Assembly: GCA_030427205.1 (NCBI GenBank) | Contig: JAUHXC010000017.1 | Location: 124,001 to 188,000 of the forward strand | DNA length: 64,000 nt | Reading direction: 5' to 3' | Source: a bacterium | Lineage (GTDB): Bacteria; Myxococcota_A; Bradymonadia; UBA7976; UBA1532 | Part shown: piece after piece, positions 1 through 8,342 of the stretch | Layout of the letters: the number at the start of each line of letters is the position of its first letter | Numbering within the stretch: the first letter of the stretch is position 1 | Notes under the pieces: model-generated | Database searches by the model: none | Told to the model about the DNA's origin: nothing | What the model saw: only the letters and a program-made list of their open reading frames with translations | Translations under genes and position numbers: made by a program

Positions 1-1
1 C

Positions 2-484
2 AAGTTCCTCGTCGCGCTCGCCGAGCGCATGCCCGCAGCCAACGTGATCGGGATCGAGATCCGCCGGCGCTACTGCTGGCGGCTCGCCAATATGCTCGGC
101 CCCGATCCCGAAGCCCCGCGCAACCTGCGCTTCGTCTGGGCCGACGCCCGGGCGACCTCGCGGGTGCTGTTCGGCCCCGACAGCCTGGCCGGGGTCTACA
201 TCAACTTCCCCGACCCGTGGTGGAAGAAGCGGCACGCCAAGCGCCGGCTGGTCAACGTGGGCTTCGCGCACGAGCTGGCCGAGATGCTGGCCCCCGGCGG
301 TCGGATCTGGGTGAAGTCCGACGTGCCGGCCATCGCCGACGAGTTCGCCGAGGCCTTCGCCGAGGTGCCGGCGCTCTCGGCGCCGACGCCGTTCGAGCAG
401 GGCACGTTGCCGCCGACCCATCGCGAGATGTCGTGCATGGCGCAGGGGCTGCCCATCGTCCGCTACCACGTCGACCGGCGCTAG
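2..484 (+). CDS. trmB: tRNA (guanine-46-N7)-methyltransferase, 5' end outside window
   Basis: SAM-dependent enzyme that methylates N7 of G46 in the tRNA variable loop in the cytoplasm. The reading frame is open from base 2, so the gene starts upstream. The visible part begins at the end of SAM motif I (KFLVALAERMP, then GIEIRRR, the family 'E' that binds SAM ribose). It contains the diagnostic TrmB signature NFPDPWWKKRHAKRRL at about residues 63-78 of the visible part. The stop at 482-484 overlaps the end of the decayed gene on the opposite strand by 4 bases. About 60-70 N-terminal residues are probably missing. The signature leaves little doubt about the family. Confidence 0.93.
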   Translation, partial: KFLVALAERMPAANVIGIEIRRRYCWRLANMLGPDPEAPRNLRFVWADARATSRVLFGPDSLAGVYINFPDPWWKKRHAKRRLVNVGFAHELAEMLAPGGRIWVKSDVPAIADEFAEAFAEVPALSAPTPFEQGTLPPTHREMSCMAQGLPIVRYHVDRR

Positions 485-1914
485 TTCTGCTTCACAGGGA
501 TTCTGATCGGTTCGCCGGGCGTCGGAGGATGGGCAACGCCTCCGGCTCGACGAGCAACTCGATGCTCCGCGCCTGACGCGGCACTGCACTCGCGGTGCGG
601 CATGCCGTCGATGGCGTCATAGGCCACCACCTGCGCGGCCGCCCTCTGCCCGGCGACGACGTCGAGCAGCGCGTGCTCCTCCGCTCGGAAGATCCCCTGG
701 TTGCTGCTCATCCAGAGCAACCCCCGGCCGTCGGGCAGGATCTGGCGCACATGGTCGGCGGCGAGGCCGTGCGCGCTGTTCAGCTCGACGGCGCGCACCC
801 GCCTGTCGGTGAAGCGGGCGTGGATCAGGCCGCGATCTTCGGTCCCGAGCCACAGCCCGCCACTCGACGCGGGGCGGATCGCCCCGATGCGTCGGCTCGG
901 CAGCCCCTGGTCGGGGCCGTAGCGCCGCACGGCGTCGGTCGTGAGCCCGGCCGCGTGACCTGTTCGGTGAGCACACCGTCTTCGAATCGCAGCAAGCCCC
1001 GCCCGAGGCTGGCCGCCCAGACGGCGCCGGTCGACGTCTGGTGCAGCCCGTAGACGTTGCCCTGCCCGGCTGCGCCGCCCAGGCGCTCGATCTCGCGGGG
1101 GCGCAGGCGGGCCAGGGTGCCCCGGCTGGTGGTCGCCCACAGCCCGTCGTCGTCGGCGAGGACCGCGGTCGATGGGCCCGTCATCAGCCGCTGGCCGTCG
1201 AGCCACAGCCCGTCGCGCCGCTGCACCGCGAGCGATCCGCGAAACGCGGCCGTCGCCGGCTGATCGGGCAGGGCCGTATCGTCGGAGTCGGCGTGGCGGC
1301 GGGCCCCCTGCACGGGGCCGATGTGCCACAGGCCGCAGGACGACGTGGCCATCAGCCCATGGCCGGGCGGCGAGACGAAGTAGAACACGGCCGGTGAAGG
1401 GCAGTCCGGCAGCGGTGACCGCGCCGCCAGGAACCGGAGGCCCGATGGGCACGAAGCCGTCACCCGCCGGCTGCAGAAGGCCGCGCTCGGCGCCGATCCA
1501 CAGTGCATCGCCCCGGCGGGTGAGGCCGACGACGCTCAGCCGATGGGCGACGACGCCATCCGCGCCGATGACGTAGAGCACGTCCTCCGCCGAGACGGCG
1601 TACAGCCGCCCGTCGGGGCCGACCTCGAGCCGCAGGAGCCGCGCGTTGGCGATCGGCCCGTCCATGGTCTTCAACTCGACGCCATCGAACCGCACCAGCC
1701 CGCCGCTGGTGGCGATCCACAGGAAGCCGTCGGGGGTCCGAGCGAGGCCGGTCAAGCCGTTGACCGGCAGGCCGTCGTCGGTGCTCCACATGCGCAGCGA
1801 CCAGCCGGGCGCAGCGACCCGAGCGCTGGCGGCGTGCGCCCACCAGCTCGGCGCGACCGCCGCGGCGACGACCCAGCGGCGCCGGCCGGCGCGGGCATCG
1901 GAGATGCGGGTCAT
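481..1914 (-). pseudogene. decayed two-component regulator propeller protein (sensor-type N-terminal domain)
   Basis: The start (MTRISDARAG...) is followed by a signal-like hydrophobic stretch. Propeller blades typical of Reg_prop sensors then follow: STDDGLPVNGLTGLARTPDG, LWIATSGGLVRFDG. The coherent reading leaves the starting frame near 1388 (continuing as SPPGHGLMATSSCGLWH), and returns to it near 950 (RRYGPDQGLPSRRIGAI, then GLLWMSSNQGIFRAE). After YDAIDGMPHREC at about 590 it breaks again: the usual next blade is missing and SIELLVEPEALPIL appears in another frame. So there are at least two frameshifts plus a small deletion. The usual Y_Y_Y, transmembrane and kinase or GGDEF output parts are absent. 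The gene is very likely non-functional. It might be repaired if the frameshifts are assembly errors, but the missing 3' half would remain. Confidence 0.8.
484..495. repeat. left arm of a 12-bp inverted repeat bracketing the propeller pseudogene
   Basis: GTTCTGCTTCAC at 484-495 is the exact reverse complement of GTGAAGCAGAAC at 2000-2011. The pair sits just outside both ends of the pseudogene. No transposase lies between them, so this could be chance or the footprint of an old insertion. Confidence 0.4.
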
Positions 1915-2051
1915 GGCCGACGTTGATCCAACGACGCGGTGCCGGTCAAGCCACGTCGACAGCAGAGCGGCGATCGAGGCCGACGCCGGGCATTGGCCCC
2001 GTGAAGCAGAACAACGGGTGCGGGACGCGGCTCCAGCCGAAGAGCGGCGAG

Positions 2052-2090
2052 GCCCCGACTGTGTCCTCCGCAGTGCTCGGTCGTCTATGC
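2052..2090. repeat. partial copy of the palindromic element found at 62503-62671
   Basis: Blocks GGCCCCG, ACTGTG and GCTCGGTCGTCTATGC occur in this order. They match the right arm of the element at 62628-62655 with one substitution (TAC/TAT), one single-base gap and an 11-base insertion. The element end supplies the TAG stop of the glycosyltransferase gene (2085-2087, minus strand), so the insertion probably re-cut the end of that gene. The left arm is not seen here. Confidence 0.55.
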
Positions 2091-3257
2091 CCTGCGGCCG
2101 GCTCGCCGCTCGGCGATCACCGCGTCGTACAGCGTCCGATAGCGCGCGGCGACCGCCGCCGGCGTATGGTGCGCCTCGAGGTGCGCCCGCCCGATCCGCG
2201 CGCGGCGGGCCGCGTCATCGGTCGGGGCGTCGAGGGCCGCGGCGATCGCCCGGCGCCAGGCGGCCCGATCGTCGACCGGGGCGAACCGCAGAAAGCGCGC
2301 ATCCGGGTCGATGCCCCGGCAGCCGGGGATGTCGGAGACCACCGCCGGCAGCCCGCAGGCGACCGCCTCGCGCACGCTGCGCGGGCTGCCCTCGAACAGC
2401 GACGGAAAGACGAAGAGGTCGGCCCGGCGATAGCGGTCGATCAGCGCATCCCGGGGCAAACGCCCGGTCAGCTCGATGCGCGCGGCGAGCGGGTGGGCGG
2501 CGATGGCCGCGTTCAGCCAGCGCCGCTCCCAGGGCACCACGTTGCCCACCAGGGCCAGCCGCGGGCGGCGCTCGGCGAGGTCGGCGAAGACGTCGAGCAG
2601 CAGGTCGACGCCTTTGTTGCGCCAGACGGTGCCGGTGAAGAGCAGCTCGGGCCCGTCGCCCGCCGTCGACCGGGCCTCGGCGGGCGTGAAGCGGGTGATG
2701 TCGGTCTCGCCGGGCAGCCAGAGCACCCGCGCGCGCTCGACGCCGAGCGCCACCACGTCGGCCTCGTGCCCCGGGCCGAGCACGACCACCCGATCGGCGG
2801 CGGGGCAGATCCGCAGGTCGCGCCACAGCGAGACGATGCGCTGGGTCACATAGCGCCGACCGAGGTCCATGCCCCGCTGGCGTACGGCGGTGAACCAGCG
2901 GTGGTTGGCGGTGTAGAGCGTGGTCACCAGCCCGGTGCGCCGGCGCGGGTCGGGCCCGTGGGCCGCGAAGACGTCCGCCAGGTGCCCGAAGGTATCGTGC
3001 ACGATGTCGAGCGCGCCCGACTCGACCCGCGGGTGCAGCCAATCGCAGGCGCGGCGGGCGAAGCGGCGCGGGCCCAGCTCGACGATCTTCAATCGCGGGT
3101 GGGCCGCGGCGAGCGGCGCGAGCTCGGCGGGCAGCGCGTCGACGAGCAGCCACAGCGCGGCGCAGCGCTCGGACAGCGCGGCGAACATCGCGAAGCGGTC
3201 GGCGTAGGCCGCCGGCGCGAGCAGGTTGGCGGCGACGCGGGGCGCGGTCTCAGCCAT
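2085..3257 (-). CDS. GT4-type glycosyltransferase
   Basis: A 390-residue GT-B fold glycosyltransferase, presumed to transfer sugar from a nucleotide donor in surface glycan synthesis. The C-terminal donor half is clear: LLFTGTVWRNKGVDLLLDVF (about 200-220), LVGNVVPWERRW, then DALIDRYRRADLFVFPSLFE. The last part includes the family E-x7-E type region (SLFEGSPRSVREAVACGLPA). The N-terminal half (HDTFGHLADVF, TLYTANHRWF) is the acceptor domain. The start ATG at 3257 overlaps the upstream gene's stop by 8 bases, so the two are probably translationally coupled. The frame stays open for thousands of bases upstream but only this part has protein-like sequence. Acceptor and sugar cannot be deduced. 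Confidence 0.88.
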   Translation of the reverse strand: MAETAPRVAANLLAPAAYADRFAMFAALSERCAALWLLVDALPAELAPLAAAHPRLKIVELGPRRFARRACDWLHPRVESGALDIVHDTFGHLADVFAAHGPDPRRRTGLVTTLYTANHRWFTAVRQRGMDLGRRYVTQRIVSLWRDLRICPAADRVVVLGPGHEADVVALGVERARVLWLPGETDITRFTPAEARSTAGDGPELLFTGTVWRNKGVDLLLDVFADLAERRPRLALVGNVVPWERRWLNAAIAAHPLAARIELTGRLPRDALIDRYRRADLFVFPSLFEGSPRSVREAVACGLPAVVSDIPGCRGIDPDARFLRFAPVDDRAAWRRAIAAALDAPTDDAARRARIGRAHLEAHHTPAAVAARYRTLYDAVIAERRAGRRA

Positions 3258-3747
3258 CGAGGGTCGGCGTCGCGGCGATGTCGGCGATGTGCGCCGGCGG
3301 CAGCCCGAACCGGCGGGCGCCGCGCAGAACCGTCTCGAGATAGACCCGGCGGGGCCAGATCGCGCGGTCGGCGCGCCAGGGGTCGGTGACGACATACACC
3401 CAGGCCTCGACGGTGACCGCCGCCGCGCGCACCGGCAGGCGCCGGCGGCGGTAGCGCTCGGGGTGGCCCTCTTTGTGATCGATGGCCGCCAGCAGCGGAT
3501 CGTCGACGTAGAGCAGGGCGCCGGGCAGGACGCAGCCGGCGGCCGGCTCGACGTTGGCCGCGCCGCCGCGGCGGGTGGGGGAGTCGTAGTCCCACACCAG
3601 CCGCCAGCCGTCGAGCGCGGCGAGGTACGCCGCCGCTGGCCGCCCGGGTCGGTGCCCCGTCTCCGCCAGCCAGCGGTCGAGATCGTCGAGGTCCATATTC
3701 GAGCCGTAGGCGAATACGGGGTGCAGGCCGGCGGGGTCGATGAGCAT
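3250..3747 (-). CDS. GGCT-fold (gamma-glutamylcyclotransferase/AIG2-like) protein
   Basis: The 165-residue product has the GGCT-fold signature FAYGSNM near residue 13, the substrate-binding loop. A likely catalytic glutamate lies in DHKEGHPERY at about 93, and a strand VEAWVYVV precedes it in the fold order of the family. Members act on gamma-glutamyl peptides or related amides to release 5-oxoproline; the substrate here is unknown. It is the first gene of a two-gene minus-strand unit with the glycosyltransferase (8-base overlap) and is divergent from the K+ channel with a 77-base gap. Confidence 0.8.
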   Translation of the reverse strand: MLIDPAGLHPVFAYGSNMDLDDLDRWLAETGHRPGRPAAAYLAALDGWRLVWDYDSPTRRGGAANVEPAAGCVLPGALLYVDDPLLAAIDHKEGHPERYRRRRLPVRAAAVTVEAWVYVVTDPWRADRAIWPRRVYLETVLRGARRFGLPPAHIADIAATPTLDG

Positions 3748-3824
3748 GGGCGCATCGAACCGCAGCGGCGCAGGCAGCGCAAGCGAGGCGCGGCGACTGT
3801 ACCTGGGCCCGGCGGCGGGTTACG

Positions 3825-5339
3825 GTGCGGCCCGTGTCGATCTGGTCCGATTTCTGGTCGGCGATGCACGTCGCCTTCCACCGCCCGGGGCCGGTGCGCC
3901 AGCGGGTCGAGTGGGCCATCTACGCGGTGATCTTCGCGTCGGTGCTGCTGTTGCTCTACGAGGTCGGCGTGTCGCCGGACGACCCGATCCTCAAAGAGCT
4001 CAAGCCCATCGACAACCTGATCTTGTGGTTCTTCGGCGTCGAGCTCTTCTTGCGCGTGGGCAGCTATCGCCCGCCGGAGGTCGACTTCTACCGCACCGGC
4101 CGCCGGGGCCGCATGCGGCTGCACATCATGGGGCGGGTGGGGTATCTGACCCGGCCGATGGTGCTCGTCGACCTGGTCACGGTGCTGGCGCTCGTGCCGG
4201 CGCTGCGCGGCCTGCGGGCGGTGCGCCTGCTGCGGCTCATCCGCGGCGCCCGGCTGTTTCGCTATTCGAACCCGTTCGAAGGGTTGGTGCTCGCGGTCAG
4301 CGAGAACCGGCTGCTGTTCGGCTTCGGCTTCACCCTGGTGGGCATCGCCACCGTGCTCGGCGGCATGACGGTCTATCTGGTCGAGGGCGGCAGCAACCCG
4401 GCGATGAACGACCTCGGCGACGGGCTGTGGTGGGGGCTGGTGACGCTGACCACCGTCGGCTTCGGCGACATCGCGCCGGTGACCGGCATGGGGCGCGTCG
4501 TCGCCGGCGTACTCATGGTCGCGGGCATGATCACCCTGGGGCTCTTCGCCGGCATCGTCGGCCATACGCTGCCCCGGGCGGTGATGAACATCCGAGAGGA
4601 GCAGGTCCGCATGAGCGGCTATATCGACCATCTCATCGTCTGCGGCTACGACGCCGGGGCGCGCATGTTCCTCGACGCCCTGAGCGCCGAGCGCCACGAG
4701 CAGGACGAGGCGCCGGTCGTGGTCTTCGCGCCCGGCGAGCGGCCGGCGGACCTGCCGCCCGAGTTCATGTGGATCAGCGGCGACCCGACCAAGGAGAGCG
4801 AGCTGGCCAAGGTGCGGCTGGCCTACGCCTCGTCGGTGGTGCTGCTCGGCTGCCGCTCGATGACCCCGCAGCAGTCCGACGCGACGACCATCCTCACCGC
4901 GTTCACCATCCGCTCGTTCTTGCAGAAGCACGAAGAGGTCAAGCGGGCGCGGCCCCTGCACATCGTCGCCGAGGTGCTCGACGCCGAGAACGTGGCCCAC
5001 CTCGCGACCGCCGGCGTCGACGAGGTGGTCGAGACGACCCGGGTCGGCTTCTCGCTGCTGGCCCACGCCACCGAGATGCCGGGCACCGCGGCGCTGGTCA
5101 GCGAGCTGGCGTCGGTGGGCGCCCACAGCCTCTATGTCGGCCGGCGGCCCAAAGGCGTCGAGGAGCGGACCTACGCCGAGGTCGCCCACCGGCTCAAGCA
5201 GGACTTCGGGGTGCTGCTCATCGGCGTGCGCGATCGGGTCACCGGCCGCGACGCGATCAACCCGCCCGACGATCTGGTCGTCGACAATAAGACCCTGCTG
5301 GTCTACCTCGCCGAAGAGCCCGCGCTGCCTTCCGCCTGA
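3825..5339 (+). CDS. six-helix potassium channel with cytoplasmic RCK/TrkA-N domain
   Basis: A 504-residue inner-membrane channel. Hydrophobic segments S1 (~31-50), S2 (~62-78) and S3 (~108-124) precede an arginine-rich S4 (RAVRLLRLIRGARLFR). S5, a pore loop with filter TTVGFGD (~207-213) and S6 follow. Residues ~257-504 form a Rossmann-like RCK module (HLIVCGYDAGAR...) with an RCK_C-type tail. The filter is GFGD rather than GYGD, a substitution known in some functional K+ channels. GTG at 3825 was taken as start; GTG at 3834 and ATG at 3864 are alternatives and there is no clear Shine-Dalgarno. A TACGGT -10-like hexamer overlaps this point, so the later start is possible. K+ selectivity is inferred from the filter. 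Confidence 0.9.
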   Translation: MRPVSIWSDFWSAMHVAFHRPGPVRQRVEWAIYAVIFASVLLLLYEVGVSPDDPILKELKPIDNLILWFFGVELFLRVGSYRPPEVDFYRTGRRGRMRLHIMGRVGYLTRPMVLVDLVTVLALVPALRGLRAVRLLRLIRGARLFRYSNPFEGLVLAVSENRLLFGFGFTLVGIATVLGGMTVYLVEGGSNPAMNDLGDGLWWGLVTLTTVGFGDIAPVTGMGRVVAGVLMVAGMITLGLFAGIVGHTLPRAVMNIREEQVRMSGYIDHLIVCGYDAGARMFLDALSAERHEQDEAPVVVFAPGERPADLPPEFMWISGDPTKESELAKVRLAYASSVVLLGCRSMTPQQSDATTILTAFTIRSFLQKHEEVKRARPLHIVAEVLDAENVAHLATAGVDEVVETTRVGFSLLAHATEMPGTAALVSELASVGAHSLYVGRRPKGVEERTYAEVAHRLKQDFGVLLIGVRDRVTGRDAINPPDDLVVDNKTLLVYLAEEPALPSA

Positions 5340-5381
5340 CCCGGCTCCGTTTGTATGCTGCCCGTGACGAACGGGGGGAGC

Positions 5382-8210
5382 ATGAGCCCGAAGCATGTGT
5401 GGCGGGTTGCGCTGGCGGGCGCCTGCGCGGCGCTTTTCGGCTGCGTCAACGCGCCCGCGCTGCCCGATCTGGCCGGGGTCGACGGCGCCTTCGGGCCCGA
5501 CGCCGCGCCGGATGCCATGTCCGACGCCCTCGTTGACGCGGCGCCCGATGCCATGCCCGATGGCACGCCCGACGCGGCGCTCGACCCCGCCGACATGGCC
5601 TGCCGCCCGACCGACGAGGTCTGCAATGGCATCGACGACGACTGCGACGGCGCGGTCGACGAGTCGAGCGGCGGCGCGTGCCGCGCCGGCTGGGGGCCAT
5701 GCGCCCGGGACGGCCTCGCCCGCTGCGTGGACGGCGAGCCGGTCTGCGACGCCGTCGCCGACGGGGCCGTGGCCGGTGAAGAGGTCTGCAACGGGCTCGA
5801 CGACGACTGCGACGGCCTGACCGACGAAGGCTGCGCCGAGGCCACCTGTGACGACCCCGAGGCCGGGCCGCCGTGCAATGGCTGCCCGCCGGGTACGGTG
5901 GTGCCCCGGGGCTGGGTCTGCGTCCCCGGCGGCCCGTCGACCGTCGGGGCCGAGATCGGCGGAGAAGTGGCCCACGCCCATGAGTCCCCGCGGCAGGCGG
6001 TCTCGATCACCGCGCCGTTCCTGATGATGCGCACCGAGCTGACCCGCGGGCAGTGGGCCGAGATCTCGGGCCTGCCCGACCCGTCCTATCATCGGCTCTG
6101 CGTCGGCGACGGCTGTCCGGTCGAGCGGGTGAGCTGGCTCGACGCCGCGTGGCTGGCCAATCGCTGGTCGGTGAGGGACGGCTTCGACCCGTGCTACCAC
6201 GGCGATACGCTGGAGGCCTGCCTCGGCGGCGACGCGCCCGGCGCCGGGTGTCCGGTCGGCAGCCCGCACTGCCGCTGCCCCGACGGCGGATGCGACGCCG
6301 TGGGGTGCACCGCCTGCGCCTCGGTCGAGGCGCTCGTCGACGTCTGCCCGCCGCCCCATCGTCAGTGGCTCTTCGAGGTCGACGGCTGCGACGGCTATCG
6401 GCTGCCCACCGAGGCCGAGTGGGAGCACGCGGCCCGCGCGGGGACCACGGGCCCGGTCTGGGCCGAGGGCGCGCTGCAGCGCTCGTCGTGGACGGGCGCG
6501 AGCGGGGCGGGTCATCCCCGGCCGGTCGAGACGGTGCCCGATCCCGACGGCCCGCCGCACCCCTGGGGCCTGCTGGGCACCCTGGGCAACGTCTCCGAGT
6601 CGACCCACGGCGGCTTCGCGGCGTACCTGCCGTCGCCGGACGCGGCGGGCGGCGCGCCGATGGACCCGCCGGCCGGGCCGCAGGTGGATCCGATGGGCGA
6701 TCCGGCCGACGAGAGCACGGCGGCCCGCGGGGGCTACTTCGCCGACGTCGTCGGCGCGAGCCTGCGGGTGGCGCACCGACTCGACGGCCGCGACCACGGG
6801 CGGGGCGTGCGGCTGATCCGACCGCTCGCCGCGCCCGCCAGCCCACCGCCCCGGCTCGCGCTCGAACGCTGTATCATGTCGCACCTCGCGGGGCCTGCGG
6901 AGCCGGCGGACCCCCGCTACTGCGTCGACGAGCCTTTGGCCGACGCGACGCCGGTCTACGTCGAGCCCGAGGTGCCGATCCGGCTCAACGTCGCGTTCGA
7001 GGCCGAGGGGCCGGGCCCGGTGACCGGCTGGCTCTACAGCGGCGTCGAGCAGTATGCGCGGGCCGTGCCGGCCGGGCAGATGCAGCGGATCGACGGCGAG
7101 GACCGATTCGAGATCACGATCACCTGGGAGATGGTGAACCGGCAGACCGAGCAGGGCCTGAGCTTCGGCACCTGGACCGGCAGCGCGCCGATGACCCTGC
7201 GCATCGTCGACGGCGCCGGTCGGGACAGCCGGCTGAGGTTCAGGGTGTCGGTCCGCTGTCTGATCGACGGGCAGCCGGCCCACGCCGCGGGCGGCGTCTG
7301 CCTGCCCGACAGCGACCGGGACAACGTGCCCGATCGCGACGACCTCGACGACGACAACGACGGCATCCCCGACGCGTGGGAGTGCCCCGACGCGGTCGAC
7401 TGCGATCCCGACGGGGACGGCGTGCCCAATCGGCTCGACCTCGACAGCGACGGCGACGGGCTCTTCGACGCGGCCGAGGCCGGGCATGGTCGGCCGATCG
7501 ACGACGCGGGTCGGCTGCAGGGCCTGCCGGTCGGCGCGGACGGTCTGGCCGACGCGATCCAGGACGAAGACGGCGCCGAGCCCTCGTATCTGATCCGGCG
7601 GGTGCGCCTCGACGAGGTGCGCGCCGACAGCGTCGAGGACTGGCCGGCCGATGGCGCGCAGGATGTCGACGGGTGGTGGCATGGCCGCGCCGAGCACGTC
7701 CGCGAAGGCCCCCACCTCGCCGAGGCCTTCCTGCCGTTCGCCCCCGACGCCTGGGACGGCGCGGCGTGGGGTGTCGACGAGCCGGGTCGGCTCTACCTGG
7801 GTCTCACCGACGTCCGGCCCGCCTGCGTCGATCCGGTGCGCATCCGGCCGATCCGCCGCTGGGTCGCTCCGCGCGGCGGCCCGGTGACGCTGACCTGGGG
7901 CGCCGCCCGGCGGGAGGCGGGCGGCGATGGCGTGACCGCCGAGCTCTGGTCGGGCGGCTGCGACTGCGATCGGCTGTCGCTGATCGACGATCAATCCATC
8001 GACGGGCGGCCGGTGAGCTTCCGGGTGCGCGCGGGCCAGGCCGTCGACCTGCTGCTCGACTGCCGGGGGCCGGCGGGCGTCGGCGGCGACGACGTCGGCG
8101 ATGGCGCGTCGACCCGGTTGAGCGTGCACCTGCCCGCCGTCGACGAGCCCGCCTTCCTGTATGCCGAGCCGGACGGCCGGTGTCGGCCGCGGTGCGCCGA
8201 CGGGCCATGA
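5382..8210 (+). CDS. lipoprotein with MopE-type Asp/Cys motifs, FGE-like domain and DxDGD repeats
   Basis: The product is 942 residues from the ATG at 5382, which has a GGGGGGAGC Shine-Dalgarno; an upstream in-frame ATG at 5355 lacks one. The signal peptide ends in lipobox LFGC. An Asp/Ala-rich linker follows, then two VCNGIDDDCDG-type putative metal-binding motifs (about 85-150). Next comes an FGE-sulfatase-like domain (MMRTELTRGQWAEISGL, VSWLDAAWLANRW, GYRLPTEAEWEHAARAG, GNVSES, RGVRLIRPL), then a beta-rich module ending SVRCL, DRDNVPDRDDLDDDNDG calcium-type repeats, and a further C-terminal domain. The FGE-like domain carries a Cys-rich insertion (CYHGD...CRCPDGGCDAVGCTAC). The paralogue at 17240 shares the order FGE-like domain then beta module. 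Probably an outer-membrane surface protein; catalysis is not shown. Confidence 0.85.
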   Translation: MSPKHVWRVALAGACAALFGCVNAPALPDLAGVDGAFGPDAAPDAMSDALVDAAPDAMPDGTPDAALDPADMACRPTDEVCNGIDDDCDGAVDESSGGACRAGWGPCARDGLARCVDGEPVCDAVADGAVAGEEVCNGLDDDCDGLTDEGCAEATCDDPEAGPPCNGCPPGTVVPRGWVCVPGGPSTVGAEIGGEVAHAHESPRQAVSITAPFLMMRTELTRGQWAEISGLPDPSYHRLCVGDGCPVERVSWLDAAWLANRWSVRDGFDPCYHGDTLEACLGGDAPGAGCPVGSPHCRCPDGGCDAVGCTACASVEALVDVCPPPHRQWLFEVDGCDGYRLPTEAEWEHAARAGTTGPVWAEGALQRSSWTGASGAGHPRPVETVPDPDGPPHPWGLLGTLGNVSESTHGGFAAYLPSPDAAGGAPMDPPAGPQVDPMGDPADESTAARGGYFADVVGASLRVAHRLDGRDHGRGVRLIRPLAAPASPPPRLALERCIMSHLAGPAEPADPRYCVDEPLADATPVYVEPEVPIRLNVAFEAEGPGPVTGWLYSGVEQYARAVPAGQMQRIDGEDRFEITITWEMVNRQTEQGLSFGTWTGSAPMTLRIVDGAGRDSRLRFRVSVRCLIDGQPAHAAGGVCLPDSDRDNVPDRDDLDDDNDGIPDAWECPDAVDCDPDGDGVPNRLDLDSDGDGLFDAAEAGHGRPIDDAGRLQGLPVGADGLADAIQDEDGAEPSYLIRRVRLDEVRADSVEDWPADGAQDVDGWWHGRAEHVREGPHLAEAFLPFAPDAWDGAAWGVDEPGRLYLGLTDVRPACVDPVRIRPIRRWVAPRGGPVTLTWGAARREAGGDGVTAELWSGGCDCDRLSLIDDQSIDGRPVSFRVRAGQAVDLLLDCRGPAGVGGDDVGDGASTRLSVHLPAVDEPAFLYAEPDGRCRPRCADGP

Positions 8211-8342
8211 GCGAGGTTCGCCGTATTCATCGGCTCTCGTCACCCGAGTGACACGGACCTGCTCGATTCCACGATGCCCGTTCTGAAACAATGCGCCGGC
8301 GAGCCGCCGGACGGGGAGCCGGCGTGATCCGAGGAGGACTCG

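Noticed and set aside
484..2011. A complete insertion sequence defined by the 12-bp inverted repeat.
   Set aside because: There is no transposase or direct target repeat; the content is a decayed sensor gene.
8239..8252. GTCAC-CCGA-GTGAC hairpin after the first FGE-like gene as a terminator.
   Set aside because: A 5-bp stem without a T-tract is too weak to support.
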